From assembly GCA_965276675.1 (NCBI GenBank), contig OZ255624.1:3906001-3970000 (forward strand): a DNA stretch of 64,000 nucleotides. The letters are read 5' to 3'. Positions within the stretch are counted from its first letter, which is position 1. Each line of letters starts with the position of its first letter. Of this stretch, positions 9,511 through 19,422 are shown piece after piece. The translations under genes and the position numbers were made by a program. The stretch comes from G965276675 sp965276675. Its GTDB lineage: Bacteria; Acidobacteriota; Terriglobia; Terriglobales; Acidobacteriaceae. Below the pieces are notes generated by a model. That model saw nothing but the letters and a program-made list of their open reading frames with translations. It ran no database searches and had not been told where the DNA came from.

Positions 9511-10956
9511 ATGAGCAACGTAGACAGGCGGGATTTTCTTTCAGTCTTTGCTACGGCGGGAATAGGTTGGGCAGGAGTAACCAGATGGCTTGCTGGATTT
9601 GGGTCCGCGTATGCGCAAAACCGAGCACCCAGCCTGATAATACCGAAAACAGATCAAGTGTTTTTGGCTAACCAGGCACGCGGAATCATGGACTCAGCGC
9701 GGTTGTTGCCGGGGCAGGCGAATGGGAAGTGGCGCAATCTTACCCCCTATACAGTGCACGTGCCAGGTGGCAACATGGGCTACCCTGCCTTCTGGGTTCG
9801 AGATGCCGTGATGATGCTGGACAGTGATTTCATCGCGCTTCCGGAGCTGGAGGGCTGGATTCGATTGATGTCGTCGGTGGTGAGAGATCGCGAGTGGGAT
9901 GTCCGTCCGGGTGTTGTTGTGCCGGCTTTCGCCATTCCGGACCACATTGATTTGGATGGGAAGGCCTCGTTCTATCCTGGCAGTTACGAGACAGGCTCGA
10001 AGCAGGGTGGCAACCCGTGGGGAAAATATCCACCGTTGGACGACCAGTTCTACTACATCAGCGCCGTATACCATCATTGGAAAAAGTCTGGCAGCACCAC
10101 GCTGTTTCGCTCTAAAATCAAGGCCGCGTTTGGAGAGATGCAGCTTTTCGACTTTTGCGAACGCGTTTACCGCATAGTGCCGAGCGACGCCAGCACGGCG
10201 CTTTGCATTGCGGGGGATGTTAATACGGAGAACGCGAAGGACTTTGGCTTTTGTGACAGTGTGTCCAAGAGCGGAAAGCTGTTGTTTGCCTCGGTTCTGA
10301 AATTCATTGCTGCAGAGCAGCTTGCTGAGCTGTTTAGCGCCGCTGGCCTTCCGGAAAAAGCGACGGCGTTCCGGCGCGACGCACGCATGATCAAAACAGC
10401 CATTCCTCCAACCTTTCTGCATGCCTCAGCTGACGGAAAGGAAGCGTGGCTCGACTCAGCGACTGGGGTGGGACACCAACCGGATGTCTGGGGCAGCGCT
10501 TACGCGGTATACAGCAATGCAGTGGACCCATTGACTGCCCGCAAGATCAGTCGTGCTCTCGTCCGCGCATACCGGGAGAAGACGGCTGTACGAGAGGGGT
10601 GCGTGAGGAGTCTGCTGTCCAATGATTCTGAAAACCCTAACGGCTGGCAGAAGACGGTCGTCCCCTTGGGCGTGTATCAGAACGGCGGCTATTGGGGAAC
10701 TCCGGTCGGGTGGTACCTGGTAGCGATGCACAAGTTTAATGAACCTGCGGCCACCGAGATGGCGCGTGATTACATTGGATTCCTTCGGAAAAACCGTCGT
10801 CAGGACGGGCTATCTCAGTCTTGGGAGTGGTTCAATCCTGACACGGGAAAGACTGCAAATCCGCTCTATGTCGCCACGGTTGGCCTCCCCTATGGCTGTC
10901 TGCGTGTGTCTGGCTTAATCGACCAGAAGAAGCAATCGACACAGGAGGGCCTGTAA
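9511..10956 (+). CDS. Tat-exported six-hairpin glycosidase-like protein
   Basis: 481 residues. The N-terminus MSNVDRRDFLSVFATAG is a twin-arginine signal with a following hydrophobic stretch and an AYAQN cleavage region near residue 36. The rest looks like an (alpha/alpha)6 six-hairpin glycosidase: FWVRDAVMMLDSDF near residue 95, a PLDDQFYYISAVYHHW helix, WGSAYAVYSNAV near residue 330, and GGYWGTPVGWYLVAMHKF. Catalytic acids cannot be assigned with confidence; the WVRD and PLDDQF aspartates are candidates. The protein at 22987 shares the overall pattern, including GSAYAVY, but the two are distant. A TPR protein follows 39 bases downstream and is probably co-transcribed. The specific GH family is not recognised. 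Confidence 0.75.
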   Translation: MSNVDRRDFLSVFATAGIGWAGVTRWLAGFGSAYAQNRAPSLIIPKTDQVFLANQARGIMDSARLLPGQANGKWRNLTPYTVHVPGGNMGYPAFWVRDAVMMLDSDFIALPELEGWIRLMSSVVRDREWDVRPGVVVPAFAIPDHIDLDGKASFYPGSYETGSKQGGNPWGKYPPLDDQFYYISAVYHHWKKSGSTTLFRSKIKAAFGEMQLFDFCERVYRIVPSDASTALCIAGDVNTENAKDFGFCDSVSKSGKLLFASVLKFIAAEQLAELFSAAGLPEKATAFRRDARMIKTAIPPTFLHASADGKEAWLDSATGVGHQPDVWGSAYAVYSNAVDPLTARKISRALVRAYREKTAVREGCVRSLLSNDSENPNGWQKTVVPLGVYQNGGYWGTPVGWYLVAMHKFNEPAATEMARDYIGFLRKNRRQDGLSQSWEWFNPDTGKTANPLYVATVGLPYGCLRVSGLIDQKKQSTQEGL

Positions 10957-10995
10957 CATGATTCCGTGATCCGGTTTACGCAAAGGAGCAGGAAC

Positions 10996-12246
10996 ATGGC
11001 ACACCCATTGACGGATCCAGCACCCGACTGTCGCGAGTATTGGCGTGTAGTAGATGGCCGATGGATTCCCCGACCCGGCGTGCGTCTATGCATGCGTCTC
11101 TTCTCGGCGTTTCTGCCTGCATTTTTTCTTTTGAATGTTCTGCGGGCTCAGACCACCCCGGCACCAGTCAGTCCGGCGGTCCAGAAATTGTATGCGGAAG
11201 CACACGAGGCGCAGTCTCAAGGGGACACGGCAACCGCGATCGCAAAATATCAGGAAATTCTGAAGATTACTCCTCGCTTGGCCCCTGCCTATAACAACCT
11301 TGGCATGCTGTATTACCAGCAGCATGATCTGCCTCAAGCGGTCGCCATCCTCGAAAAAGGATTGAAGATCGACTCCAGCGTCGTAGCCACTTCGGCTTTG
11401 CTCGGGTCGGCGCAATTTGCCATGGGGCAATATCAGCAGGCACGTCCGCATCTGGAAGCAGCTGTGCGCGGGAATCCCAAGGATAACTTTGCCCGGACAT
11501 TGTTGGCCCGCGATTTGTTCAGCCTGAAGGATTATGAAAGCGCAGTCGTCCAACTCCGTACTCTGGTTGCCAAAAACCCCAAAGATCAGGATGCGTGGTA
11601 TCTGTTGGGGAAAGTATATCTGCAGCTCTCTGAATCCGCACTCGGCAAAGTGAACGAGATCGATCCCACCTCAGCTCTATCTCAGCAGATTGCAGGCGAG
11701 ATCATGCAGAGCATGGGAAACAGCGATGGGGCGTTGGGCGCATACAAAAAGGCCGTCGAGATTGCTCCTCAGCAGCCAGGTACGCATGAGCACTTAGCTG
11801 ATGAGTTCTGGACACTTGGAAAATGGGAATCGGCGCGCGATGAATTCCAGGCGGAACTCGCGAATGATCCGAACAACTGCCAAGCCCGTTGGAAAATGGC
11901 GAACTGCCTGCTCAATATGCATGGCTCCCCTGAGCAGGCAGTGAAGGAACTCGGCGCGGCTATTGAACAGTGCTCCGACCTGATGCAAGCTCGCGTGGAC
12001 CGCGGTCGGGCTTTGATCGCGCTCGGGCAACCTGCGGAGGCGCTACCGGATTTAATCTTGGCTGAAAAGGCAAGCCCCGAGGAGCCCTCCATCCACTTCT
12101 ACCTTACCAGCGCTTATCGCGCTCAAGGACGCGTCGATGACGCACACAATGAAATGCAGATTTACAAGCAGCTCATGGAAAGTGCGACCGATTCAGAATC
12201 GAAACGGGCGATCGAAGATGAGCGTATCAAGAACAACGCACATTGA
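10996..12246 (+). CDS. exported TPR-repeat protein
   Basis: 416 residues from the ATG at 10996, which has AGGAG 7 bases upstream. A second in-frame ATG at 11092 would begin exactly at a classic signal peptide (MRLFSAFLPAFFLLNVLRAQ), so the true start may be there despite a weaker ribosome site. From about residue 60 onward there are 8-10 tetratricopeptide repeats (for example PRLAPAYNNLGMLYYQQHDLPQAVAILEKGLKID). Such proteins usually form periplasmic scaffolds. It follows the six-hairpin enzyme closely and converges on the VCBS gene. A similar exported TPR protein ends the 19.6-22.7 kb operon. Confidence 0.88.
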   Translation: MAHPLTDPAPDCREYWRVVDGRWIPRPGVRLCMRLFSAFLPAFFLLNVLRAQTTPAPVSPAVQKLYAEAHEAQSQGDTATAIAKYQEILKITPRLAPAYNNLGMLYYQQHDLPQAVAILEKGLKIDSSVVATSALLGSAQFAMGQYQQARPHLEAAVRGNPKDNFARTLLARDLFSLKDYESAVVQLRTLVAKNPKDQDAWYLLGKVYLQLSESALGKVNEIDPTSALSQQIAGEIMQSMGNSDGALGAYKKAVEIAPQQPGTHEHLADEFWTLGKWESARDEFQAELANDPNNCQARWKMANCLLNMHGSPEQAVKELGAAIEQCSDLMQARVDRGRALIALGQPAEALPDLILAEKASPEEPSIHFYLTSAYRAQGRVDDAHNEMQIYKQLMESATDSESKRAIEDERIKNNAH

Positions 12247-12312
12247 AGGACAGCCCAATAATCGACGGCTGCCCAACTCCCTGATCGGGAAACATATCTG
12301 TAAGATTTGCCG

Positions 12313-14121
12313 CTACGGCTTAATGCGTCCAGATCCTTCGTGCAAAGTTACGAAGCGATCAGCTGTGCTCCCGTCGAAGACTTCGGTACGTCCGGTGGGC
12401 CAGCGTACCTCAATCCGATCCGCCTTCGATCTTTGGCCTATACCAAAATGCAATCGTAGATCATTGCTTGAGTTGTAGCTGGAACCGCTGCGTATCTCAT
12501 CTACCCAGGTACGCTCGCCTGCATGCACCGCCACACGCGCGCCGATTCCATCGCGATTCGACTGGGTTCCGATCAGGCGCACACCCAGCCAATGATTTGC
12601 GTTCTTTGCGAGGTTGACCAAGACCATCGGGCGATCGTTCATGTTGTTGATAACAGCTTCCAACCGTCCATCATTCCACAGATCGCCGACGGCTAGTCCG
12701 CGGCTAGGCTCCGGTACTGTGACTCCCGGGCCGGAACCCTTCGAGACATCCTGAAACTTTCCGTTGGCAAGATTATGGTAAAGAATACGCGGCTCCTTAT
12801 AAGAAGAACCAAGATTCTTACTATCCACCTCGGGGTATACGTGTCCGTTTACGGCCAACAGATCCGGCCAGCCATCGTTGTCTACGTCCATAAACATAGT
12901 TCCCCAGCCGAGATCTTGAGGATTCACCCCAACACCGCTTTGGTAAGTTACGTCAGTGAATGTTCCATTGCCATTGTTGTGATAGAGCGTGGAAGTGTCA
13001 TCGGAGAAGTTTGTCTTGAAAATATCGAGGCGACCGTCGCCGTCATAATCCCCAACTGTCGAACCCATGCCCGCCTGCTCACGACCGTTTTCATCAAATG
13101 CAACGCCAGCATCCGCCGCCGTATCTGTAAACGTACCGTTATGATTATTGTGATATAGCTGTGACGGTGTGGAATCGCATGCAATATAAATATCGGTCCA
13201 GCCGTCGTCATCATAATCGAGCGTGGAAACGCTGAAGCAGTAATGGCCGGTTGTGTTCTGAATGCCGCTAGACTTAGTGACATCCTCAAACTTGCCGTTA
13301 CCCAAATTGTGGTAAAGAGTGTTGGGCGCATTGGGCAAACCGCGCGGTCCGCAGAAGGTTGGCACTCCTTTCCACATGCAATAGGTAGCCTTGCCCGGAG
13401 CGGGCGTGTCCGCGAGATTGAAGTGAACATAGTTGGAAACCATTAGATCTAGCTTGCCATCTCGGTCATAGTCGACGAAAGCACAGCCTGCCCCCCACTC
13501 TTTTCCGGTTCCGGCCACTCCGGCAAATTCCGCGACTTCTTTGAATGTGCCATCGCCCCGGTTGTGATAGAGCCTATTCTTGCCGTAGCTGGTCACATAC
13601 AGATCGTCATACCCATCGTTGTCATAGTCGCCGACGCACACCCCCTGACCCCATGCCGTGCCGAGCAAACCTGCATGTGCAGTTACATCGGTAAAGGTTC
13701 CGTCGTGATTGTTATGGAAAAGATGGCTGGTCGGCTTCGATGACTCTTGTTGCGAGGAGTCGTCCAGAGTCGTGCCATTTACAAGAAAGATATCGGGCCA
13801 GCCATCGTCGTCATAGTCCAAAATGGCTACGCCACTCCCAGTGGACTCGATGATGTAGCGCTTCGATTCCAAGCCGCCGTTCACATCCATCACCCGGATG
13901 CCGGATGGATCAGCTACGTCAACAAACCATGCGGGAGGCACGTGATCCGTGCTAGCAGGATAGATGCCGTTCGCAGGCTTCGATATAGGCGGACTTGGCG
14001 GCTTTTCGACCGGGCCGGGGGCGGATTGTGCATTGATCGCGGCATATGAACAGAAGAGGAGAATGATGGGGAGCTTCCTCCAGGCAAGAAGATCGCTCCA
14101 ACGCGCCACGGTTCTTCGCAT
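12313..14121 (-). CDS. VCBS/FG-GAP repeat protein with ASPIC/UnbV domain, exported
   Basis: 602 residues from the ATG at 14121, which has AGGAT about 7 bases upstream and leads straight into a signal peptide (LAWRKLPIILLFCSYAAINAQ). An in-frame ATG at 14277 would add 52 residues. The body contains at least seven repeats of the calcium-binding type DYDNDGYDDLYV, DYDRDGKLDLMV, DVDNDGWPDLLAVN, separated by LYHNNGNGTFTDVT motifs; together they predict an integrin-like beta-propeller. The last 90 residues (NHWLGVRLIGTQSNRDGIGARV ... RSGSSYNSSNDLRLHFGIG) are an ASPIC/UnbV domain. This CRTAC1-like architecture is very common in Acidobacteriota and Planctomycetota, mostly without known function. Its start faces the duplicated GH-like locus, sharing the region that holds the operator at 14570. 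Confidence 0.9.
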   Translation of the reverse strand: MRRTVARWSDLLAWRKLPIILLFCSYAAINAQSAPGPVEKPPSPPISKPANGIYPASTDHVPPAWFVDVADPSGIRVMDVNGGLESKRYIIESTGSGVAILDYDDDGWPDIFLVNGTTLDDSSQQESSKPTSHLFHNNHDGTFTDVTAHAGLLGTAWGQGVCVGDYDNDGYDDLYVTSYGKNRLYHNRGDGTFKEVAEFAGVAGTGKEWGAGCAFVDYDRDGKLDLMVSNYVHFNLADTPAPGKATYCMWKGVPTFCGPRGLPNAPNTLYHNLGNGKFEDVTKSSGIQNTTGHYCFSVSTLDYDDDGWTDIYIACDSTPSQLYHNNHNGTFTDTAADAGVAFDENGREQAGMGSTVGDYDGDGRLDIFKTNFSDDTSTLYHNNGNGTFTDVTYQSGVGVNPQDLGWGTMFMDVDNDGWPDLLAVNGHVYPEVDSKNLGSSYKEPRILYHNLANGKFQDVSKGSGPGVTVPEPSRGLAVGDLWNDGRLEAVINNMNDRPMVLVNLAKNANHWLGVRLIGTQSNRDGIGARVAVHAGERTWVDEIRSGSSYNSSNDLRLHFGIGQRSKADRIEVRWPTGRTEVFDGSTADRFVTLHEGSGRIKP

Positions 14122-14569
14122 CGCAGATCCTATCGCCAGACGCAAAGGTTCGCTTGAATCAGAGCTCACGTATGCATCCCCTGGTATTTGCAGGTATCGG
14201 GGTTTGGGGCTCGCCGAGCATAAAGTGGATATGTGTTCTGTTAGCGAATGCGAATCATTGCCGGACTCCTTTCGCATTTGAGCCTGATCCTATAGCAAAG
14301 ACGAGAGAAGCCGCCATCAATGGAGCCCCTGCATTCTGACTTCCCTCTCCTATGCGTTGTTCTCGAACCAAGAACATCTTTGAATTTTACGGTCATTCAC
14401 GGAGGAGTGTGGAGCGTCCTCGGGGAGTGGTCTCGCTCGCGAATCGTGTGCTATGGACGGCAAAGCCTCCGTAAGGTGCATTGCTCTGTGCGTTCGAAAA
14501 TGCCCACTCGCTGATTCGCAGTCGATTCTCTGTCGGCATGCTCCTCCTTACCTTTAAACTGCATGATAA

Positions 14570-14587
14570 TGGCATCATAGGTTGACA
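14570..14587 (+). promoter_or_regulatory. predicted FadR/GntR operator, copy upstream of first tandem GH-like gene
   Basis: TGGCATCATAGGTTGACA, identical to the copy at 17100-17117. The last six bases are a perfect -35 hexamer directed toward the gene at 14727. No strong -10 is seen at the ideal spacing; GAGTATAG is the nearest candidate. Confidence 0.65.
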
Positions 14588-14726
14588 ACGCAAAAGCCTA
14601 TGCAGGAGTATAGCCGCAGCCACGAACACCGCACCGGAGCAGCAGTTCCGAGCCGGCACGGCTGGGCAGCAAAGAATTCGCATCATGTACAGAGCTTTCG
14701 AGAAACTAGGAGCCAGAGGGAACGGA

Positions 14727-16868
14727 ATGAATCGCAGAGACCTCATGAAGCTTGCCGCCACCCAGACGGCGATGGTTACATTGCCCGTCGTCATGGTCGT
14801 GCCTTCTGCAAGTGCTGAGGCCAAAGGTGCTCATTCGAGCGTAACGCTTAAGAATGCTCAATTTGAATTGACGCTCACGCCCGGTAGCGGACTTCAGTGC
14901 AAGCTGGTCCATCATCCGACGGGCACTCTTCTGGCGGACGGCTTCTACTCCTATTCCTTTGGAACGCCGGTTTTCTCTGAAGTGAAGAGGGACGGTGGGT
15001 CGGTGGTGCTTCATGGGAGCACGGAGACCGGCTTGGCGATCCAGCACCGCTTCACGGTGGATCCGGCGGCCTCCTGGATCGACGAAGAGATTGAGTTCAC
15101 CAATCACGGCTCCACACCACTGGACCTTCACACTGCCCGGGCTGGATTCGTACTCCCCATCCCGCTCCAAGGCGAGAAGGTGCAAGGACCGTGGGCGGCC
15201 TATAAGCTTACCGCTATCCCGTTCAGGAGAGAACCCGCTGGTTATACCACCCAGTATGCAGACTTTACATTAGGCCAGGTTCTCACTGAACAGTACTCAT
15301 CCGAGCTCTGGACGATGGAGACTACCGTGACCCCTGCCTTTGCTTCCGAGGGATGGGCATGGACGGATGGCAAGCAAGGCTTCCTCCTCTCGAAGTACAG
15401 TCCCGGAGGCTTGGAGTTTGCCATTCTGGATCGTGTCGCGCTGCCGCAAGGAAAGGTGGGCTTCCGCTGGGGAGGGGTCGGCATTTACCGCGGCAACCCG
15501 GAGCACGGAGCGTGGCTGCGGCCAGGGGAGACGCACCGCTTTGGAGTTACGCGGGTAACGGCCTTTGCCGGAGACTGGCTCCAGGGGTTCTACACCTTTC
15601 GCAGCGAGATGGAGAAGCGCGGCCATGGAGTTCCGGAGGGATTCAACCCGCCTGTTCACTGGAACGAGCTCTATGACAACAAGCTGTGGTGGCTCCCTGG
15701 CGATGAGCAAAATGATCCTGCGATGCGCAAGAAGTACTACACCCTGGACAGCATGAAGGAGGAAGCCGCCAAGGCAAAGGCCATCGGCTGCGAGGCTCTG
15801 TACATGGACCCCGGCTGGGACACCAGTTTTGGTTCGAAGATCTGGGACGAGGAGCGGCTAACGCCATACAAGTCCTTCACCACCATGCTTGAGCGAGAGT
15901 ATGGATTGAAGTCCTCTCTGCACACTCCCTTGTCCGGGTGGTGCGATCCAAGCTCGTATCCGATCGAAGCTAATAGAGTAGACCGCTTCGGGAAGCGACG
16001 CATGTGGGACCGCTCCGAAGGTTTTTTGGCGTCCCCACTCTGCGGCTCATCGCGGCAATACATCACGGTAACAGCGGATCGCCTGAAAACCCTATCGAAG
16101 GACGGTGCGGCCTTCTTCATGTTCGACGGGACGAACTACCATGAGGAATGCTGGGACCCGAACCACGGGCACCGAGTGCCGGCGAGACGGGAAGAGCATG
16201 ATCAGGCCAGATGCCGCTTAGCGCGCATGGTCCACGCCGAGTTCCCCAATGTGTTGATGGAGATGCACAATCCAAGTCCAATTTATTATGGGCACGGACA
16301 CTGTCCTGAGGGCGAGGGAGACTGCCAAGCTGAGGGCTTTGATACGGTCTGGGCATTCGAATTGATGTGGAAGCCGATGCAAGATCTTCTGAGCGGTCAT
16401 AGCATCGCACTGTATTACTACAATCTGGCCTATAGCCTGCCTCTTTATATCCATATCGATCTAAGGACGGACAATCAAAACGCGCTCGTGTTTTGGTGGA
16501 ACGCTTCCACCTGCCGCCACTTGGGCGTTGGCGGCACGCATCCCGATCCCGCGGTTCGCCAGGCGCAGAAGGAAGGCATGGCCAACTATCGGCGGCTCAA
16601 GCCCTACTTTGCCGTGGGGGCATTCTATGGAATCGATGAGCAGACGCACGTCCACACTGACAGCAAGGCAAACAGCGCTGTGATGAACTGCTTCAATCTG
16701 GATGGGCATCCGGCGAAGCGGGAGATCCGCTTCGAGCCAGCGAAGCTAGGACTTTCGCCCAACAAGTCCTATCAGTTTTCCGGCGCCTCGTTGAGCCGGT
16801 CGGGAGATGCTTACGTCGGCACCGTGAGCATCCCGGCACTGGGACATACCCTTGTCGAGGTGACGTAA
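14727..16868 (+). CDS. Tat-exported clan-D-like glycoside hydrolase, tandem copy 1
   Basis: 713 residues. MNRRDLMKLAATQTAMVTLPVV is a twin-arginine signal. An N-terminal beta-sandwich (about residues 40-290) precedes a probable TIM barrel beginning near LWWLPGDEQ. Barrel motifs are ALYMDPGWDTSFGSKIW, LKSSLHTPLSGWCD, GAAFFMFDGTNYHEECW and NVLMEMHNPSPIYYG; the order of acidic residues recalls GH36/GH31-type alpha-glycosidases, with the Asp of FMFDG a candidate nucleophile. Family assignment is inference, and no exact family is recognised. The ATG at 14727 has GAGGG 7-11 bases upstream and starts at the Tat signal, whereas an upstream ATG at 14685 lies in the duplicated leader. Its neighbour at 17257 is a near-identical paralogue. 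Confidence 0.75.
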   Translation: MNRRDLMKLAATQTAMVTLPVVMVVPSASAEAKGAHSSVTLKNAQFELTLTPGSGLQCKLVHHPTGTLLADGFYSYSFGTPVFSEVKRDGGSVVLHGSTETGLAIQHRFTVDPAASWIDEEIEFTNHGSTPLDLHTARAGFVLPIPLQGEKVQGPWAAYKLTAIPFRREPAGYTTQYADFTLGQVLTEQYSSELWTMETTVTPAFASEGWAWTDGKQGFLLSKYSPGGLEFAILDRVALPQGKVGFRWGGVGIYRGNPEHGAWLRPGETHRFGVTRVTAFAGDWLQGFYTFRSEMEKRGHGVPEGFNPPVHWNELYDNKLWWLPGDEQNDPAMRKKYYTLDSMKEEAAKAKAIGCEALYMDPGWDTSFGSKIWDEERLTPYKSFTTMLEREYGLKSSLHTPLSGWCDPSSYPIEANRVDRFGKRRMWDRSEGFLASPLCGSSRQYITVTADRLKTLSKDGAAFFMFDGTNYHEECWDPNHGHRVPARREEHDQARCRLARMVHAEFPNVLMEMHNPSPIYYGHGHCPEGEGDCQAEGFDTVWAFELMWKPMQDLLSGHSIALYYYNLAYSLPLYIHIDLRTDNQNALVFWWNASTCRHLGVGGTHPDPAVRQAQKEGMANYRRLKPYFAVGAFYGIDEQTHVHTDSKANSAVMNCFNLDGHPAKREIRFEPAKLGLSPNKSYQFSGASLSRSGDAYVGTVSIPALGHTLVEVT

Positions 16869-17099
16869 ACCTCTTTTTCAACGAATAATCGCCTGAGACA
16901 TCGCATGTCGGCTGTCGAAGAGGATTGCCAGGTTTGCCGTTAACGAGGATGCCGAGGGCGGGTGGCGCTGCGCGTTACGAGAACAATCGTGGCAACCGTG
17001 AAGCGCGGTACTCGATCTAGCCAACATGCTAAACGAGGTCAAAACTCCGAGAAGGCGCGACCGTCCCGACCCGGAGCATAGAGCGTTTCATTATGATGT

Positions 17100-17117
17100 T
17101 GGCATCATAGGTTGACA
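17100..17117 (+). promoter_or_regulatory. predicted FadR/GntR operator, copy upstream of second tandem GH-like gene
   Basis: TGGCATCATAGGTTGACA, identical to 14570-14587. The flanking bases differ on the left (TGATGT versus GATAA) but are similar on the right, so the word itself appears conserved within the duplication. Confidence 0.65.
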
Positions 17118-17256
17118 ACTTAAAAGGCTGTGCAGGAGTATAGCCGCAGCCATGAACATCGGGCCAGGGCAGCGGTACCGAAGCGGGCGCAGCTGGGCAG
17201 CAAAGAATTCGCATCATGCAGAGCTTTTCGAGAAACTAGGAGCCAGAGGGAATGGA

Positions 17257-19422
17257 ATGAATCGCAGAGACCTCATGAAGCTTGCCGCCACCCAGACGGC
17301 GATGGTTGCATTGCCCGCCGTTATCGTGCCTTCTGCAAGTGCTGAGGCCAAAGGTGCTCATTCGAGCGTAACGCTTAAGAATGCTCAATTTGAATTGACG
17401 CTCACGCCCGGTAGCGGACTTCAGTGCAAGCTGGTCCATCATCCGACGGGCACTCTTCTGGCGGACGGCTTCTACTCCTATTCCTTTGGAACGCCGGTTT
17501 TCTCTGAAGTGAAGAGGGACGGTGGGTCGGTGGTGCTTCATGGGAGCACGGAGACCGGCTTGGCGATCCAGCACCGCTTCACGGTGGATCCGGCGGCCTC
17601 CTGGATCGACGAAGAGATTGAGTTCACCAATCACGGCTCCACACCACTGGACCTCCACACTGCCCGGGCTGGATTCGTACTCCCGGTCCCGCTCCAAGGC
17701 GAGAAGGTGCAAGGACCGTGGGCGGCCTATAAGCTCACCGCCATTCCGTTCAGACGAGAGCCCAATGGCCATAGGGCACAGTACGCAGACTTTTCGTTGA
17801 GTCAAATTCTTAGCGGACAGTACTTTTCCGAGCTCTGGACGATGGAGACTACCGTGACCCCTGCCTTTGCTTCCGAGGGATGGGCATGGACGGATGGCAG
17901 GCAAGGCTTCCTCCTCTCGAAGTACAGTCCCGGAGGCTTGGAGTTTGCCATTCTGGATCGTGTCGCGCTGCCGCAAGGAAAGGTGGGCTTCCGCTGGGGA
18001 GGGGTCGGCATTTACCGCGGCAACCCGGAGCACGGAGCGTGGCTGCGGCCAGGGGAGACGCACCGCTTTGGAGTTACGCGGGTAACGGCCTTTGCCGGAG
18101 ACTGGCTCCAGGGGTTCTACACCTTTCGCAGCGAGATGGAGAAGCGCGGCCATGGAGTTCCGGAGGGATTCAACCCGCCTGTTCACTGGAACGAGCTCTA
18201 TGACAACAAGCTGTGGTGGCTCCCTGGCGATGAGCAAAATGATCCTGCGATGCGCAAGAAGTACTACACCCTGGACAGCATGAAGGAGGAAGCCGCCAAG
18301 GCAAAGGCCATCGGCTGCGAGGCTCTGTACATGGACCCCGGCTGGGACACCAGTTTTGGTTCGAAGATCTGGGACGAGGAGCGGCTAACGCCATACAAGT
18401 CCTTCACCACCATGCTTGAGCGAGAGTATGGATTGAAGTCCTCTCTGCACACTCCTTTGTCTGGGTGGTGCGATCCAAGCTCATATCCGGTCGAAGCGTG
18501 TAGACTCGACCGCTTCGGGAAACGAGCCACTTGGAACCCTGCGGGAGGGTTTTCGGAGCCTGTACTTTGCGGCGCATCGCAGCAATACGTCACGGTAACA
18601 GCGGATCGCCTGAAAACCCTATCGAAAGGCGGTGCGGCCTTTTTCATGTTCGACGGGACGGCATACCACGAAGCGTGCTGGGACCCGAACCACGGGCACC
18701 AAGTGCCGTCGAAGCTGGAAGAGCATGGGCAAGCCACATGCCGCTTGGCGCGCATGGTCCACGCCGATTCCCCCAATGTATTGATTGAGATGCACGATCC
18801 GGCCCTCGGCGGGGCACCGATGCGCGCGTGTCCCATCTACTATGGGTACGGACACTGTCCTGAGGGCGAGGGAGTATGCCAAGCTCTGGGTTTTGACACG
18901 GTATGGGCATTCGAATTGATGTGGAAGCCGATGCAAGATCTCACCAGCGGCCGCAGTATCGCACTGTATTACTACAATTTGGCCTACAGCCTGCCTCTTT
19001 ATATCCATATCGATCTAAGGACGGACAATCAAAACGCGGTCGTATTTTGGTGGAACGCTTCCACCTGCCGCCACTTGGGCATTGGCGGCACGCATCCCGA
19101 TCCCGCGGTTCGCCAGGCGCAGAAGGAAGGCATGGCCAACTATCGGCGGCTCAAACCCTATTTTGCCGTGGGGGCGTTCTATGGAATCGATGAGCAGACG
19201 CACGTCCACTCTGACAGCAAGGCAAACAGCGCTGTGATGAACTGCTTCAATCTGGATGGGCATCCGGCGAAGCGGGAGATCCGCTTCGAGCCAGCGAAGC
19301 TAGGACTTTCGCCCAACAAGTCCTATCAGTTTTCCGGCGCCTCGTTGAGCCGGTCGGGAGATGCTTACGTCGGCACGGTGAGCATCCCGGCACTGGGACA
19401 TACCCTGGTTGAGGTGACTTAG
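17257..19422 (+). CDS. Tat-exported clan-D-like glycoside hydrolase, tandem copy 2
   Basis: 721 residues, paralogue of the preceding gene and identical to it over long stretches. It starts at the equivalent ATG (17257) with the same Tat signal, one residue shorter (MVALPAVIVP versus MVTLPVVMVVP). It differs chiefly around residues 170-190 (EPNGHRAQYADFSLSQILSGQYFSE) and 410-540. There the barrel loops carry CRLDRFGKRATWNPAGGFSEP, FDGTAYHEACW and an insertion HDPALGGAPMRACPIYYG in place of HNPSPIYYG. Because those loops border the likely active site, the copies may differ in substrate. An SDR gene follows 183 bases downstream, probably in the same transcript with the permease. Confidence 0.75.
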   Translation: MNRRDLMKLAATQTAMVALPAVIVPSASAEAKGAHSSVTLKNAQFELTLTPGSGLQCKLVHHPTGTLLADGFYSYSFGTPVFSEVKRDGGSVVLHGSTETGLAIQHRFTVDPAASWIDEEIEFTNHGSTPLDLHTARAGFVLPVPLQGEKVQGPWAAYKLTAIPFRREPNGHRAQYADFSLSQILSGQYFSELWTMETTVTPAFASEGWAWTDGRQGFLLSKYSPGGLEFAILDRVALPQGKVGFRWGGVGIYRGNPEHGAWLRPGETHRFGVTRVTAFAGDWLQGFYTFRSEMEKRGHGVPEGFNPPVHWNELYDNKLWWLPGDEQNDPAMRKKYYTLDSMKEEAAKAKAIGCEALYMDPGWDTSFGSKIWDEERLTPYKSFTTMLEREYGLKSSLHTPLSGWCDPSSYPVEACRLDRFGKRATWNPAGGFSEPVLCGASQQYVTVTADRLKTLSKGGAAFFMFDGTAYHEACWDPNHGHQVPSKLEEHGQATCRLARMVHADSPNVLIEMHDPALGGAPMRACPIYYGYGHCPEGEGVCQALGFDTVWAFELMWKPMQDLTSGRSIALYYYNLAYSLPLYIHIDLRTDNQNAVVFWWNASTCRHLGIGGTHPDPAVRQAQKEGMANYRRLKPYFAVGAFYGIDEQTHVHSDSKANSAVMNCFNLDGHPAKREIRFEPAKLGLSPNKSYQFSGASLSRSGDAYVGTVSIPALGHTLVEVT

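Noticed and set aside
14600..14726. Conserved upstream mini-frame (MQEYSRSHEHR) in both tandem leaders
   Set aside because: Conservation is explained by the duplication itself; in copy 2 the start would be GTG and the frame overlaps the main gene.
17236..18237. Minus-strand open frame of 333 codons
   Set aside because: It is antisense to the second tandem GH-like gene; the matching antisense frame in copy 1 is interrupted, and no family pattern is visible.
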